Source: Owenia fusiformis (taxonomy: Eukaryota > Annelida > Polychaeta > Sabellida > Oweniidae). From it: 64,000 bases of DNA. Numbering within the stretch: position 1 is the first letter of the stretch; each line of letters begins with the position of its first letter. The notes under the pieces were generated by a model. It ran no database searches, was not told where the DNA came from, and worked only from the letters and a program-made list of their open reading frames with translations. Positions 9,879 to 21,900 of the stretch are shown here, one piece after another. Made by a program: the position numbers and the translations under genes. The DNA is taken from assembly GCA_903813345.2 (NCBI GenBank), contig CAIIXF020000005.1, positions 22,819,375 to 22,883,374 on the forward strand, read 5' to 3'.

Positions 9879-11950
9879 GACACTTAAAGAACATTATATA
9901 CTAAATATAGCCTGGTGGTCATGTTTTGCTTGAATGCTTTAAAGTAATCAGTTGTTAGTCTTACAATTTCGAACAATTGCAGTTGTATTGGCAAACATCA
10001 TTAATCTATGGAGTAAATTATATAGGAGCCACCCACAATGAATGCATTGCTACGGTACTGGGCAGAATTCAAAAGTAATCTACAAATTATATGCTCTTCT
10101 TCCCAAAATATGTTTACTTTCATGTCAACATGACTCTAACCCTGGATATGATTTTGCTTATGTACAAAAATATGAATTTAGGGTTTGGAGGAGTTTTATC
10201 CTTCCCATCATGCCTTGCTTATACTGCAGTTCAGTAAAGAAATACTCTCAAGTCTTGGCTTCAAGTTTATTTATTGCCATATTATAGAAGCATGTCCACT
10301 TTTGGCATTTTAATGGCAGTTCTCTGCAATTTGTTATTATTTATTATTAAAATCATAACTAATTATGAACAGTGCACTCAAGGTGTCTAGTATAATCTTA
10401 CATACATAATATATATAGTGGACTAGTAAAAAAGTAGATATTTGCCAAATGATAAAAAATGTCATATTAGATGTCGTAATGTGAAAACATGCATGCATGG
10501 CAAATAAGATGCATAATACATGTAATAGGGCTGTAATAGGTACCATCTCATATTTTACAAATTTTATTGGAAACTTACTTCTTAGGGATCAATAAATTTT
10601 CGTACACACATATTTTTACCCTTTGCATTCGTTTGACTTCACTTCTTAAATTAAAAGAGAGCTTCGTCTTCACTCTTTCAAACTAAAATAAACCTGTGAA
10701 CTCACCGCGTCAATCAGTGTTCGTCAGCCAAATTTGACGACGTTCTATATATGGTCATTCCTTCTGACGTCATCGTTGAGCCCGGAATTGACCAATGACA
10801 TGCGCATATTTAATTAGAACGCATTTGGCGTATGTTTGTTCAAGCTCGCTGAATGGTGGAAGAAAGGTCAGTGCATAGGTCAGAAGTGATTTATTACCCA
10901 AACTGTCACCGGTACCCGTCGTGGGGGCGGGGCTACTAAACTGTATAATATGGTCTCTACTAGGCAGAGTGTAGTTTAACTAGACTCTGCACGCAGGGTA
11001 ACATATTTTTAAAAGGGGTCAAATGTCTATTACCATTTATAAGGATTGAAACATTGGCCAAATCAATTTCTGAAAATAACAACACAGAGCATACTGGTAT
11101 TTCATATTTCTTTCACATAGGGATTAGATTCAATTAAATTCTGTACTTAGGCACTTGTAAAGTAATTGTTTTTGTATTATGTAACCACAAATACATATAC
11201 TTTGCTATGATAGTTGAGCCTTCAGAGTCTCTTCACATGCAAACCTCTCCCTCCCTTCAATCTAAGGATTCAAAGAGGGTTAAACCTGCATGTTTATATT
11301 ATGTATTTATTATTATGTTTATATCCCTCAAATAATTTGGACATTATGTGAGTATTGGCAAATTGTAACACTTACAAACACCACACACCAGCTATAATGA
11401 GCATCGTGATCAATGTTCAACCAGTCATACTTAAAGGTGCACGCTTATGAAAAAACAATTGAGCCTGAAGTCGACAAAAAACATATTTGATGTATTTATT
11501 ATTTGAATGAAGAAAATTACTTGAATTCACTTTCAAAATGGTGCTTTAATGCTTTAATTTCCAAAATAGATCCATATTTGGTTTGATCATATTGTACGTG
11601 TAGCTACTTTCTTTAGATTAAAAGTTCCATTTCTCCTTAGTTTTGCAACATCTAAATTACTTATAATGTTGTTTGCTTCAGTAGAATGCTTAAGCAATTT
11701 GCGCTGGAGTCAACACAATTATTTGTATTGAGACCATCGTTGTGTCAATGCAACTCCAAGACTATTCACCAGGTCTTTGTGTGTTATCCAAGCCAAAAGC
11801 ATAATCTTTGAGGAGCTTTCATATTTTGTCCAATTTTCGAAAGTATATTTGAGGGACATAAAATGGGTTATTCAAATATGTGGTGGAAATAGTTGAAGCC
11901 TTGCTGAAATGTATTTAAGTTGTGTTTGCAACAATAAAATATGCTTATGA
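9879..11950 (+). other. DCTN1 3' UTR and candidate poly(A) sites
   Basis: Two AATAAA hexamers lie downstream of the stop, at 10591-10596 and 11933-11938. The second is followed within 30 bases by a T/G-rich stretch (TTTGTTATTATTG). Either could end the transcript; the first gives a UTR of about 0.7 kb, the second about 2 kb. Sequence alone does not decide. Confidence 0.4.
10765..10932. promoter_or_regulatory. CRE, CCAAT and GC-box cluster
   Basis: Within 170 bases there is a perfect palindromic CRE TGACGTCA (10765-10772), CCAAT (10792-10796) and the GC box GGGGGCGGGG (10923-10932), in a locally CpG-richer stretch (about 10690-10990) of an otherwise AT-rich region. It could be a promoter of an unseen or noncoding transcript, or an inserted repeat. 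No gene start is visible next to it. Confidence 0.3.
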
Positions 11951-12205
11951 TACAAACATCTTTGTTATTATTGAAGTGAATGATGGAGTGCTCATTAAGA
12001 GGTGCTTACATTAAGAGGTCAAGGCCAGGTATCATGGAGACCCACCTGTGGATTACCAAAAATAGGGAACTGAAATAATAAATACTAAAAGAATGTGTTC
12101 CGCTAAATGGCCTTTGCTGTATTCATATCAATGGATGAACTTGGCCTACTTTCTATATTTTGGAAAAACCATTGCTTGGTGTGTTGTCAGAACCTCAACC
12201 TCTTA

Positions 12206-12300
12206 ATCAGATTTGAACTTCTGAGAACTTGTAGATGATTTTGAAAAAAAATTGTCAATTTGAAGCAAGTTGAAAAAATACCTTTTTAACCTTGAGAAAC
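12206..12300. repeat. Single copy of the CAGATTTGAACTTCTGAGAAC repeat
   Basis: Contains TCAGATTTGAACTTCTGAGA, then ACTTGTAGATGATTTTGAAA and GAAGCAAGTTGAAAAAATAC. The same block recurs as a tandem array at 12870-13245 and alone near 59270-59385. Confidence 0.7.
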
Positions 12301-12869
12301 CATACCACTTTTGGTGGGGACATAACTACATTATTAAAATTGCATAGTAGTCATGCCTCAAGGGCAAGATGGGCGATGGCATACCCCTTATTGCATAGCT
12401 GTCGCCTCGGCCATGATACGGCTGTAAGCTCACTACGAGGTATTGTTAGTAGCCATGAAAAGTGTATTAAAAACAAAAACAAAAAACTGTCTGAAACATC
12501 TACATTATACAGGATAATAATTTAGATATGGGTTCCCACACTTATGTTGATACAGACAGATGGCTATGGTTAGGCACGAAGAGTATATTAATATTGTTCC
12601 CTAATTAGCTAAAAGTAATATTTATTACAAATACTTACTGGTATAAACAAGTAACATAATGCTTAAATGTTCTGCTTTATTAGACAAAAATCTTATTTAT
12701 TAGTGATACAAAATCTCATGAAAGTAATATAAAATATACAACCAAATAATACAAAGATCCTGGAAAATAAATGTTTGAATTACTGATATGATCATAAACA
12801 AGCCATTAACATGACAAAATGTCACCACCTAATTGCTCACAATATTATGAATCTCAAAATAGGTCAAAT

Positions 12870-13245
12870 CTCACAGATTTGAACTTCCAAGAACTCGTGG
12901 ATGATTTTGTCGTTGAAGGTCGAATCTAAAATTTAAAGTCCGATTTTAATTTCTGAGAACTTGTAGATGATTTTGAAAAATTGGTCAATTTGAAGCAAGT
13001 TGAAAAAATACCTTTTTGACCTTGAGAAGGCCATTGAAAGTCAAGTCTCTAGTCAGATTTGAACTTCTGGGAACTCGTGGATGATTTTGAAAAAAATTTA
13101 ATCAATTTGAAGCAAGTTGAAAAAAGCATTTTGACCTTTTTTTTACCTTGAAAAGGTCATTAAAGGTCAAAACTTAAATCTAATGTCAGATTTGAACTTC
13201 TGAAAACTTGTAGATGATTTTGAAAAAAATTGAAGTCAGTCTAAA
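12870..13245. repeat. Tandem repeat, about four diverged units
   Basis: Units begin near 12874, 12941, 13052 and 13186 with CAGATTTGAACTTC or a variant. Each continues with AACTTGTAGATGATTTTGAA or a variant, and most with TTGAAGCAAGTTGAAAAA and a TTTTGACCTT block. Unit length is uneven, about 70-130 bp. No coding potential. Confidence 0.75.
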
Positions 13246-13384
13246 CAGTATTTGTTTAGATATTGGAAGTTGTAGGAATTTGTTACAGTCACCAACCACC
13301 AGCCACCGATTGCCGTCATTAAAATGGAGACCATAACAATATATCACCACTTTTTGGTGGTGACATAATGATAGAGCAAAGACG

Positions 13385-14710
13385 AGAATTATTGCATAAC
13401 TCACAAAATCATAAATGGTACAAAAATGTTGTGAAACAAATGGTTGCATAGCTGCATTAATCATGAATGGTAACACTGTATAAATCATGAATCTGCACAG
13501 TCACAATGTAATATTTATCATCTACGCTTCCCTTCAATAAACATTTGAGATCATTGTAGTATCATGCAACCATACTTAAAGATATCTCAAGTAATGGCGA
13601 ATTCCTGCTCTAGGCAGCCATTTTGAAATTTCTTTGGCACAAATCAGAAAAAACGATACCATATTTCTGTTCTACTCTAAAATTCCTTCAATTTGAGTAT
13701 AATATGGCCATACTTTTAAAGGATCAGAAAATTATTGCGAAATCCCACATTAATTGGGCATTTTGAATTGTACAATACAATATTTGCACTCTGCTCTAAA
13801 TTGCCGTTCATTTGAGTATAATGAAGCTATACACGTACTTCAAAAACATCTTAAAATTAACGCAAATTTCTGTTTTCCCATGGTTATTCACGGCCCCTGG
13901 GGGTCAGGGTGAAAAACACGGAATATATGAGAAAAAGATATATTTTGTGAATATACTACCAACATTTCAAATAATAATATTTATTACTTTGGTTTAAAAT
14001 GAAAAAAATAATATTTTTTGTGAAAAACTTCCGTCATTTCTAAAGCGGCGGCCGTCTTGAAATATTTTTTTGCGTAAAACTATTCACCAATAAACATCTT
14101 TCCGACAAATAGGGAGAAATTCTGTCAACTAGTATTCGAGTTACCTTCCGAACGGACGGACAGAGGGAAGGCTTCACTTTATACCCTACCAAACTTTGTT
14201 CATTGGGATAATTATTGCATCACTTGAAACTAATAAATCATAAATCATGAATGGTACAAAGATCTTGTGAAATAAAATTATTGCATCACTTGATACTAGT
14301 AAATCATAAATCATGAAATGGTACAAAGATTGTAAAATAAATTATTATACAAGTATCACAAACTTAAAAACTTATACTGTAAGTGGCAGAGATCTTGTAA
14401 AACAAATGCTTATATCACTTATGATAAATGGTAATAAGATCTTAACAAATGGCTACATCACTGACTTAATTGCACATACTAAATGGTACAAATATCTTGA
14501 AAAAAACATGTTTGTCTCACTGACTAAAAATAGTACACAGACATTGGAAAACAAATTCTTGCATCACCAACTACAAATGGTATAAATGTAACAAATAAAC
14601 AAACAGCTGAGTAAACAAATGGTTACATTGTCAACTAAATTGTACAAAGATTTTTTACAAAATGGATGCAATGTCTATATGGAATGGAACAAAAACATAT
14701 TGCATATCAC
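13385..14710. repeat. Degenerate array of ATCATGAATGGTACAAAGAT units, interrupted
   Basis: Units of roughly 70-90 bp carry ATTATTGCATCAC, AAATCATGAATGGTACAAAG and CTTGTGAAACAAAT. They run at 13385-13500 and again at 14205-14710. Between them sits a copy of the dispersed GGGATAAT-ended repeat (about 13560-14210), which appears to have landed inside the array. Confidence 0.6.
13560..14210. repeat. Dispersed repeat, GGGATAA-ended family, copy 1
   Basis: Shares with other copies in this window the 'ggcagccattttgaaa' theme, a GACGGACGGACAG-like run and the 3' end TTTGTTCATTGGGATAAT. Other copies are near 22000-22670, 45640-45910 and 48000-48435. It is probably an old interspersed repeat; I cannot assign the class. 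Confidence 0.55.
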
Positions 14711-15408
14711 AATGATACAAATGCTATATACAAGTAAAGTGAGAATGGGTGACTATCTCATTCTACCACAAACACTGGAAAGTATAATATTTCCATACTG
14801 TTGTTTTATAAATCATATCTAGAAATAAAGTTAACTTGTTATAAAGTCAATTAATTGATTCAAAATTATACATGAGATTCTCATGATTTCACAATCAGTA
14901 ATGTTAAGACATAATTTTGCCATCAATACTAAGTATCTTATATGTTATTTTTAAAATATTGTTCAGAGATCATAACTTTGAGCAGACTTATAAAACTTTT
15001 ATGTCTCTGCTTTGAGAGATTCTTTCAAACTTGTTACATGTATCTCAAGGGCAATCCTCAGATGATTGGTCATTCTTCTTATAGCTTCTCCAATATAGGC
15101 CAATCAAACTATCAGAAGATGAAGTTTAACTTTTGATGGTTAGGAAACTGGGTTCTTCACATTTTGTGTTTAGTGCACTTGGTTTGTGTTTGATTATTTT
15201 CTCACATGGGTTTCCCATTTTTGGGGAATTTCGTTTTAGATATATTGATTGGGGCATTTGGTTCACCTCCATTGATTGTGACAATTGGTGAGACACTTGT
15301 ATTGAAGGGAACACTTGGTTTGATATACAGTACTGTAATTTCCCTTGTCATGCCCCTCTATATTGTCATGCCCCTTTATATGTAGATCTCCTGAGGCTTG
15401 ATTGGCTA

Positions 15409-18400
15409 CTAGAGCTGCAGAGCTTGCATAGGAATATTTGGTCGACGTAGGGATGTTGGTCTTGGAGGCACTTCAGGTAAGATACGAATGTGAAGTTTAG
15501 AGTCAAATGAGACCCTTTTAGATGGCGAAGGAGAGTTGGGGTGTCTCAAAATTGAACGGGAATTGTGTCTGTGCCTTGTAATTGGCTCATTATTTATGAC
15601 TGACACAGCAGTTGGGTTTGACCAACCAGTAGTCTTGTCAGGTTTTGACACTGCAGCAGAATTTGACACACCAGAAGAAAAAAACACCCCAGAACATTTT
15701 GGAATATCAGTTGGACTAGACACATCCATTGTTAAAAACGCTTCATTTAATGAAATTTCAGAAAATTCTTCATTCAATGAGGTCTCATCTCCAGTAGCCA
15801 CATAGAGGGAGGGAGACTCAGCTGGAAGGGGCTTTACTTCATGGTTAAGAGAACCAACTGCTGACAGAGGCTCATTACTTGGAGGGTTCATGCTTTCCAT
15901 ATCATCTTTACTTCTCAGTGGTATTTCCTCACATCGATCTTGTGGTTCATCAAAGCTATCTGAGTCTTTGGAAGATAGCATTATGGGAATGTTAAGTGAT
16001 ATCTTATTGTCCTCCTTTGGTGTATTTGACTCAGAGTTGAGATTATTTCTATTGCTTTGAAGCTCAGAGACGCCATTTGGAGATGTCATTTCCATGACAT
16101 TGCTATTGTTTTCTTTCATAATGTCAGGATATATTTCATCGGGTGAGAGTTGTTTGTGTTCACGAGCCTCAATGATACGTTGAATGTACCTTCCAAGAAG
16201 TCCATTTGTCTTCTCTTGTTTTGGTCGTTCATGACAGGGCTGTTCGTACTCCTTTCCCAAGTGTTTCAAGTATCGACCAATCAAACTACAGGCTATCATT
16301 TTTCCATTTTTGTTGCTTATGGAGGCACAGGGGATAACATATTTTGTGATTGAGGAATTGGGATGTCCAAAGTTTTCATCAGCCACATCAATTTGATCAC
16401 TTGGACTTATCAGAGCTTTAGACATGTTAGACATTGCTTTGTTTGGTTTGAACACAGCATCAGGGCTTTTGATCCATGTAATAGGAAACCTTAAATGTTT
16501 CTCACTTTTGCTGATGGAGTCCGAAGATGGTTGGCTCCTTTGGAAGGTTTTAAATCTTGGTGTGGAACTTCCCTGAATAGTCACATGTTGATTCTTTCTA
16601 GGAGTGACTTCTACACTTGAGGGATTCCAGGATGTTTCATTTTTTGTTGTTGAAACACAACATGTTTGACTTTTATTGGGTTTGAAGATTTCATGATTGG
16701 GTGTTGGTGCTTTCCCACTTTTGACATCTGGACTTTCTCCTTGGTTAACACCTGTGTTGACTTCACCTGTGGTGACTTGTGACTTCAAAGGTATCTCACA
16801 TATGTTGCTAGATATATATGATTGTTGATTCTTTTGTAAGTTGCTAATTTGAGCACTGGTACATGTAGTTGGGGTGTCCTTCATCTGTACAACTTGAAAT
16901 TCTCTCCGCATCACTCCTCTAGTTGAGTTAAAGACAAAGGATTTCTGACTCTTGTTGTCGTTTGAGATTTCAGCACTACTAGGGAAGGGGTTTTCAAGTA
17001 TATCAACTTCATCACTTTTTCTCCGAGCCCTGACTGATGAAGTCAGTGGTGTTGCTTGATGACCAAAGCTGAAGTTTGCTGGAACCTCCATAGTGTGCAA
17101 CTGTTTCCTGGTTTCATATAAAACTGGGCTCCACTTCTCCTTATTATTTGAGTCAGGTTGATTTCTTTCAGGACTCATACATGGTAGAGATGGACCATAA
17201 GGTACACCCAGTTGGGGCGATGATGCCAATATGTCTTTCCTATCTTTGTTTTGTTGGACTGTTGGTGTATCTGTCGTTCTCTGGTGTCTAGTGTTTTCTA
17301 AGATCATGTGTGGTTGAGGAGTAGGTCTAGTTTTGAGCTCAGAAGGGTATTCACCTTCTGTATGACCCAGGGACTCTTGGAGACCTGCTTGACCCTCTGT
17401 AGTTATCTGGGGACCTACTTGACTCCTTTCATTAGAACCATTCAATGCTCCTATGGATGGATGCCCCTTTGTTGACTTCACCTGTCTGTTGTTATTACCA
17501 TCTTTAGAGTGTTGCTTCTCAACTGATGCTACTCTTATGGCAGTTTTAGCCTTCTGTTTGGCTAGGATAGGTTTCAAAGTATCCATCAAACTAGCCATTG
17601 TTTCATGCAGCATTTGTTTCACAGATGTTGGAAGATCAATCGGGAAAAAGAAATCTGCACCAGGTGGACTTAAATACCCCAAAAGCTCAATTGCAGATAA
17701 CTGGAACTCTTCAAGAGCTGCCTTATTTGACTCAGCACCAAGATAAGCCTGTTTCAGTCTCAACATATCAATCAGTTCTTCTTTGGCAATCTCATTGTTT
17801 GCATGGGCAACTGCCATATGCTGGTCCAGGGCTTCATCTAATGACATTGGGAGACCCATAGCAGAAATGGGACTAAGAATGTTTTCCATTATGCTGTTGA
17901 ACCTCTGCACAGTTGAATGATTGAGGTTTGGATCATGGAGATGGGAAGAACCAGGGGGACTAAATAACTGCATGAGCTCCTTGGATTCTTTTCTAAACTT
18001 TGTCACCCTGTTTGGTGCCCAAGATGACAAGAGATTATACTTGATTTTCATCATCTCAAGTAGCTCAACCTTTGGAGATTCATTGTTTTCTCTTGCCTTG
18101 TACAGATATTCATCGACCTGATCAAGAAATTCACTTTCCTCTATGACGTCTTTGATATCCCAAGGTATGGCGTTGTCATGCTCTTCTGGGCTTCCATCCT
18201 CTATGGAGTCTGCCTGTTTACCCCTGATAACAGTTTGAACTAGTGATTTTGATATTTTGTCATTTTCTTGTATATTCTTGATGATACTCTGAGCACTAGC
18301 TTTGTCTGAATCAGAGAGATTTTCCCGGAGAAGTGAACAACACCCAGGTGGACTCAAACATGTCAACAGCTTCACAGATGACTTACGAAAACTTTTAGGA

Positions 18401-18979
18401 TTTTTCCATGATGGTGTTTTCCCTGTTTCAACCAACTGACCATATTTCAGCTTTAGATTCTCCAAAAGTTCCACTTTGGCTTTGTTATTGGTTCGGTAAG
18501 CCTCCTTGATGTTCTTATCAACTATTATGAGAAACCTTCTGTCCACATCTTTACGTAGGGCATCATTTTGTTCAGTCACAGTTTTTGGAGATTTTGTTGT
18601 TGGATTAGTGTGAGTCACAAGTTTCCCTGTTGGTTTTGCTGTTGGATTAGTTTGAGTCACAAGTTTCCCTGTTGGTTTTGTTGTTGGATTAGTTTGAGTC
18701 ATAAGTTTTCCTGTTGGTTTTGTTGTTGGATTAGTTTGAGTCATAAGCTTCCCTGTTGGTTTTGTTGTTGGATTAGTTTGAGTCACAAGTTTCCCTGTTG
18801 GTTTTGTTGTTGGATTAGTTTGAGTCATAAGTTTCCCTGTTGGTTTTGTTGTAGGTTTGCAAGTGGAGTCAGAAGACAAACCCGCCTCTTGTTTCTGTTT
18901 CTCTCTTAACTGGCTATCAAATATGTGGATGTTACCAGAGTGGTAACCTGCAAGCCTGGCTAGGTCCTTCACTGGACTC
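15409..18979 (-). CDS. PCED1: PCED1 gene 1, exon 7: repeat-rich tail
   Basis: A single 3.57-kb open exon ending in TAG at 15411-15409. In order (protein numbering): a link 294-336; six tandem 14-residue repeats TTKPTGKLMTQTNP at 337-420; three copies of a helical domain of about 95 residues ending in LSPPG or FSPPG (about 436-532, 568-661, 673-764); a long polar, probably disordered stretch rich in Ser, Asn, Pro and Lys; and a C-terminal block with SILR (1436-1439), KRVSF (1448-1452) and a Pro/Arg-rich end. I do not recognise the SPPG domain from any named family. Confidence 0.93.
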
Positions 18980-21900
18980 CTGGAACATTATTTCATACTC
19001 ATCATGATATACCAAACAGGAAAAAATTCATATCACAAAATTGTATTAGGTTTCCCGGTCCCATCTAACAAGTTGATTTTTTCAAAGTATCAAGAAGGAA
19101 ACAACTTATTACTGTATTATTAAACTATTGATATAAATGATAAACAAGATAGACAATAAATGATGAACAAGACGTAAATTTTGAGAGATTTTCATGGAGA
19201 ATTGAAGTATTATTTGGGGTTTGGAAAAAACTCTATGTCATATTGTGTACCTTATGAAAGGACCATTCTTCAGATGAGGTGAATTGTATCCAACAGGTCG
19301 GCCCATAAACACCCAAAGTTCAGCCACAGTATGAAGTAGCAGGTTAGTGATATGTCTGTGGGACACCCTGTAAATACAAATAAATAATGAATAACAAAAT
19401 ATCTATTGTCCATTTATAATAGACATTCAGTAAATGCATGTAGTATAGATGGAAAATATATGGAAAAATGTACATTTAAATTATAATGGGAAACTATAGA
19501 CAAATTGGATAAAAAGTATTACTTGTAATTAAGAAAATGGTTAATGATTTTAGGTTTTCAAAATAAAGGAAACTATGTTCTCATTCACATTATTAAAACA
19601 AGACACATGGTGAACAGGATTGTACCCTTGAATAGAATACGGTTTGGTTGGGAACCTGTAGACAAGCATTGACAAACAAAATTTTAGGACACAAAACCCA
19701 AAATGGCTGCCTTAACATTTACCCAGAATGCCCCAAAACTAATCCGTTCTAAACTTTCATCCGTAGAGAGGCCAAGAGACATCCCTGAAAACTTCCAATA
19801 AATCCATGAAAAGGTTTGGCTGGAAACCTGTAGACAAGCATTGACAAACAAGATTTTAATGATGGAAACTTTGCTTTCATATGTAGAAACATACCTGGAA
19901 ATTTCAGATGAATCCATGAAAAGGTTTGGCTGGAAACCTGAAGACAAGCATTGACAAACAAGATTTTAATGACGGAAAATCCAAAATGGCCGCCTAAACA
20001 TTTACCCAGAATGCCCCAAAACTAATCAGTTCTAAGCTTTCATATGTAGAAACATACCTGGAAATTTCAGATGAATCCATGAAAAGGTTTGACTGGAAAA
20101 CTATAGACAAACTTGACAAACAAGATTTTAATGACAGAAAATCCAAAATGGTCACTTTAACATTTACCCCGATTGCCCAAAAATCAGTTCTAAACTTTTG
20201 TACGTAGAGACATAACTGAAAATTTCAGATGAATCCCTTAAACGGTTTGGTTGGAAACCTGTAGACAAGCCTCGACAGACAAGACTTCAGGATGGAAAAT
20301 CCAAAATGGCCGTGCACCTTAAAATTAAATCAGATTGCCCAAAAACTAATCCGCTCTAAAGTTTCATACGCAGAAACATCCCTGAAAATTTCGGATGAAT
20401 CCATAAAATGGTTTGGCTGGAAATCCGTAGACAAGCCTAGTGAGCCAAGATTCCATGATGGAAAATCTTAAATTGCCACCTTTATATTTACCCAGAATGA
20501 CCAAAAAGTAATCAGTTCTAAACTTTCATCCGTAGAGACGTCCATGAAAATTTCTGATGAATCCCTGTAATGGTTTGGCTGGAAACCTGTGGACAAGATC
20601 GGGAGCCACCCATTGCCCTGCAAACTGATCACAATATAGCACCCAAGGATGCAATAAATATGCAAGAAACTTTGAACATCATAGAGTCAGTGCATGTTAC
20701 TTACAAAAATCAAATGTTTACCTATCCCAGTGTGTTCCATCTCCTCTTCTACGGAATCCCTGCTTTCGGAAGAAGAAATTGAGATCCAGGATACGACAAT
20801 TATAGTGAGACACAATTTTCTGGGCCCAAAGATTAGCCTGACTCACATCATTATTCAAGGACTTGCTGCGATGTTCAAGCTTCAAATAAATATAGGTCTT
20901 GATGAAATTCAGGCAGTATTAAACAGAGAGTAAGGTTAAGGGTGAACAGTTTCACATTTAACATTAAAAGATGGGATCCACTGTAAGGTTTATGTTAAAC
21001 ATTGATGTAGATAATCACAAGGTGAGAAGGTTCATTGACAGAGTGTGCCAGGTATCTAATCAACAGTTGGCTGAGCAACCATTTTTTAAAACAGGTTGGC
21101 CATAACAGAATGACTCGATTGGTAGTCAGTCTATATTTCCACTAAGTTGCATGATGGGACTCAAAATTTACTGATCACTTTACTTGGAAGAATGAATATT
21201 GTTGGAAAATCTTAAGTATTTTTTTAAAACTTTTTTTTGTCAAGTTTCATTGTAATTCGAGTCTACCTCTGGTGTAATGACTCCTCCCCTGCAACTCTCT
21301 GAAACAGGCAGAGCTGTGGCCCAAATGACAAGGGTATTACGTTGCAAGGCTCTATTCAATCCTTCCATCAGTGCTGTGAGATTGGTCCTATAGCCCTCCA
21401 TATATCCAACACCATACCTACATTCAGAGTTTCTAATATAAACAAAAGTAGAGAATGACAACTGCTTTATATTACATAAAATTATGTCAAATCACTAGAC
21501 ATTTCGGACATTACATGATGGAAATAACCAGGAAGTAGTAATGTAGCACTGTCTCAATTTTGGCAAAATCTGCACCCATGATCACACCGGAATACCATAA
21601 CGGTAAAGTCAGATACCGTTGTCACAAATGATGGCCACAGGTTCATATTCAATTTGATTTTCATTAACTGCATGTTTAATAGAGCACCTAGATTAAATTC
21701 CAATGGTACAACAATCAATCAAAGTGTCTTTCTACTCATCATATAGTTAAATATGTTCTACCATCTGAATAAAGTCTTTAATTTTACCGATCGAACTATG
21801 ACAACATTTGATTGAATTTGGGATTTCATATGATACACCATCACAAGAGCTTAATACATCCACAAAATCAGCGATGATAAGGTCCCATGAAATGAGAATT

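Noticed and set aside
15536-15805. Plus-strand open frames opposite the PCED1 gene 1 last exon
   Set aside because: They are shadows of the long minus-strand coding exon, which has family similarity and proper splicing.
19361-19378. GGACACCCTGTAAA, identical to the mariner end seen at 23864-23880
   Set aside because: On the minus strand it is the acceptor and first codons of PCED1 exon 6 (RVSHRH, conserved in the family); no matching second end is nearby, so the likeness is by chance.
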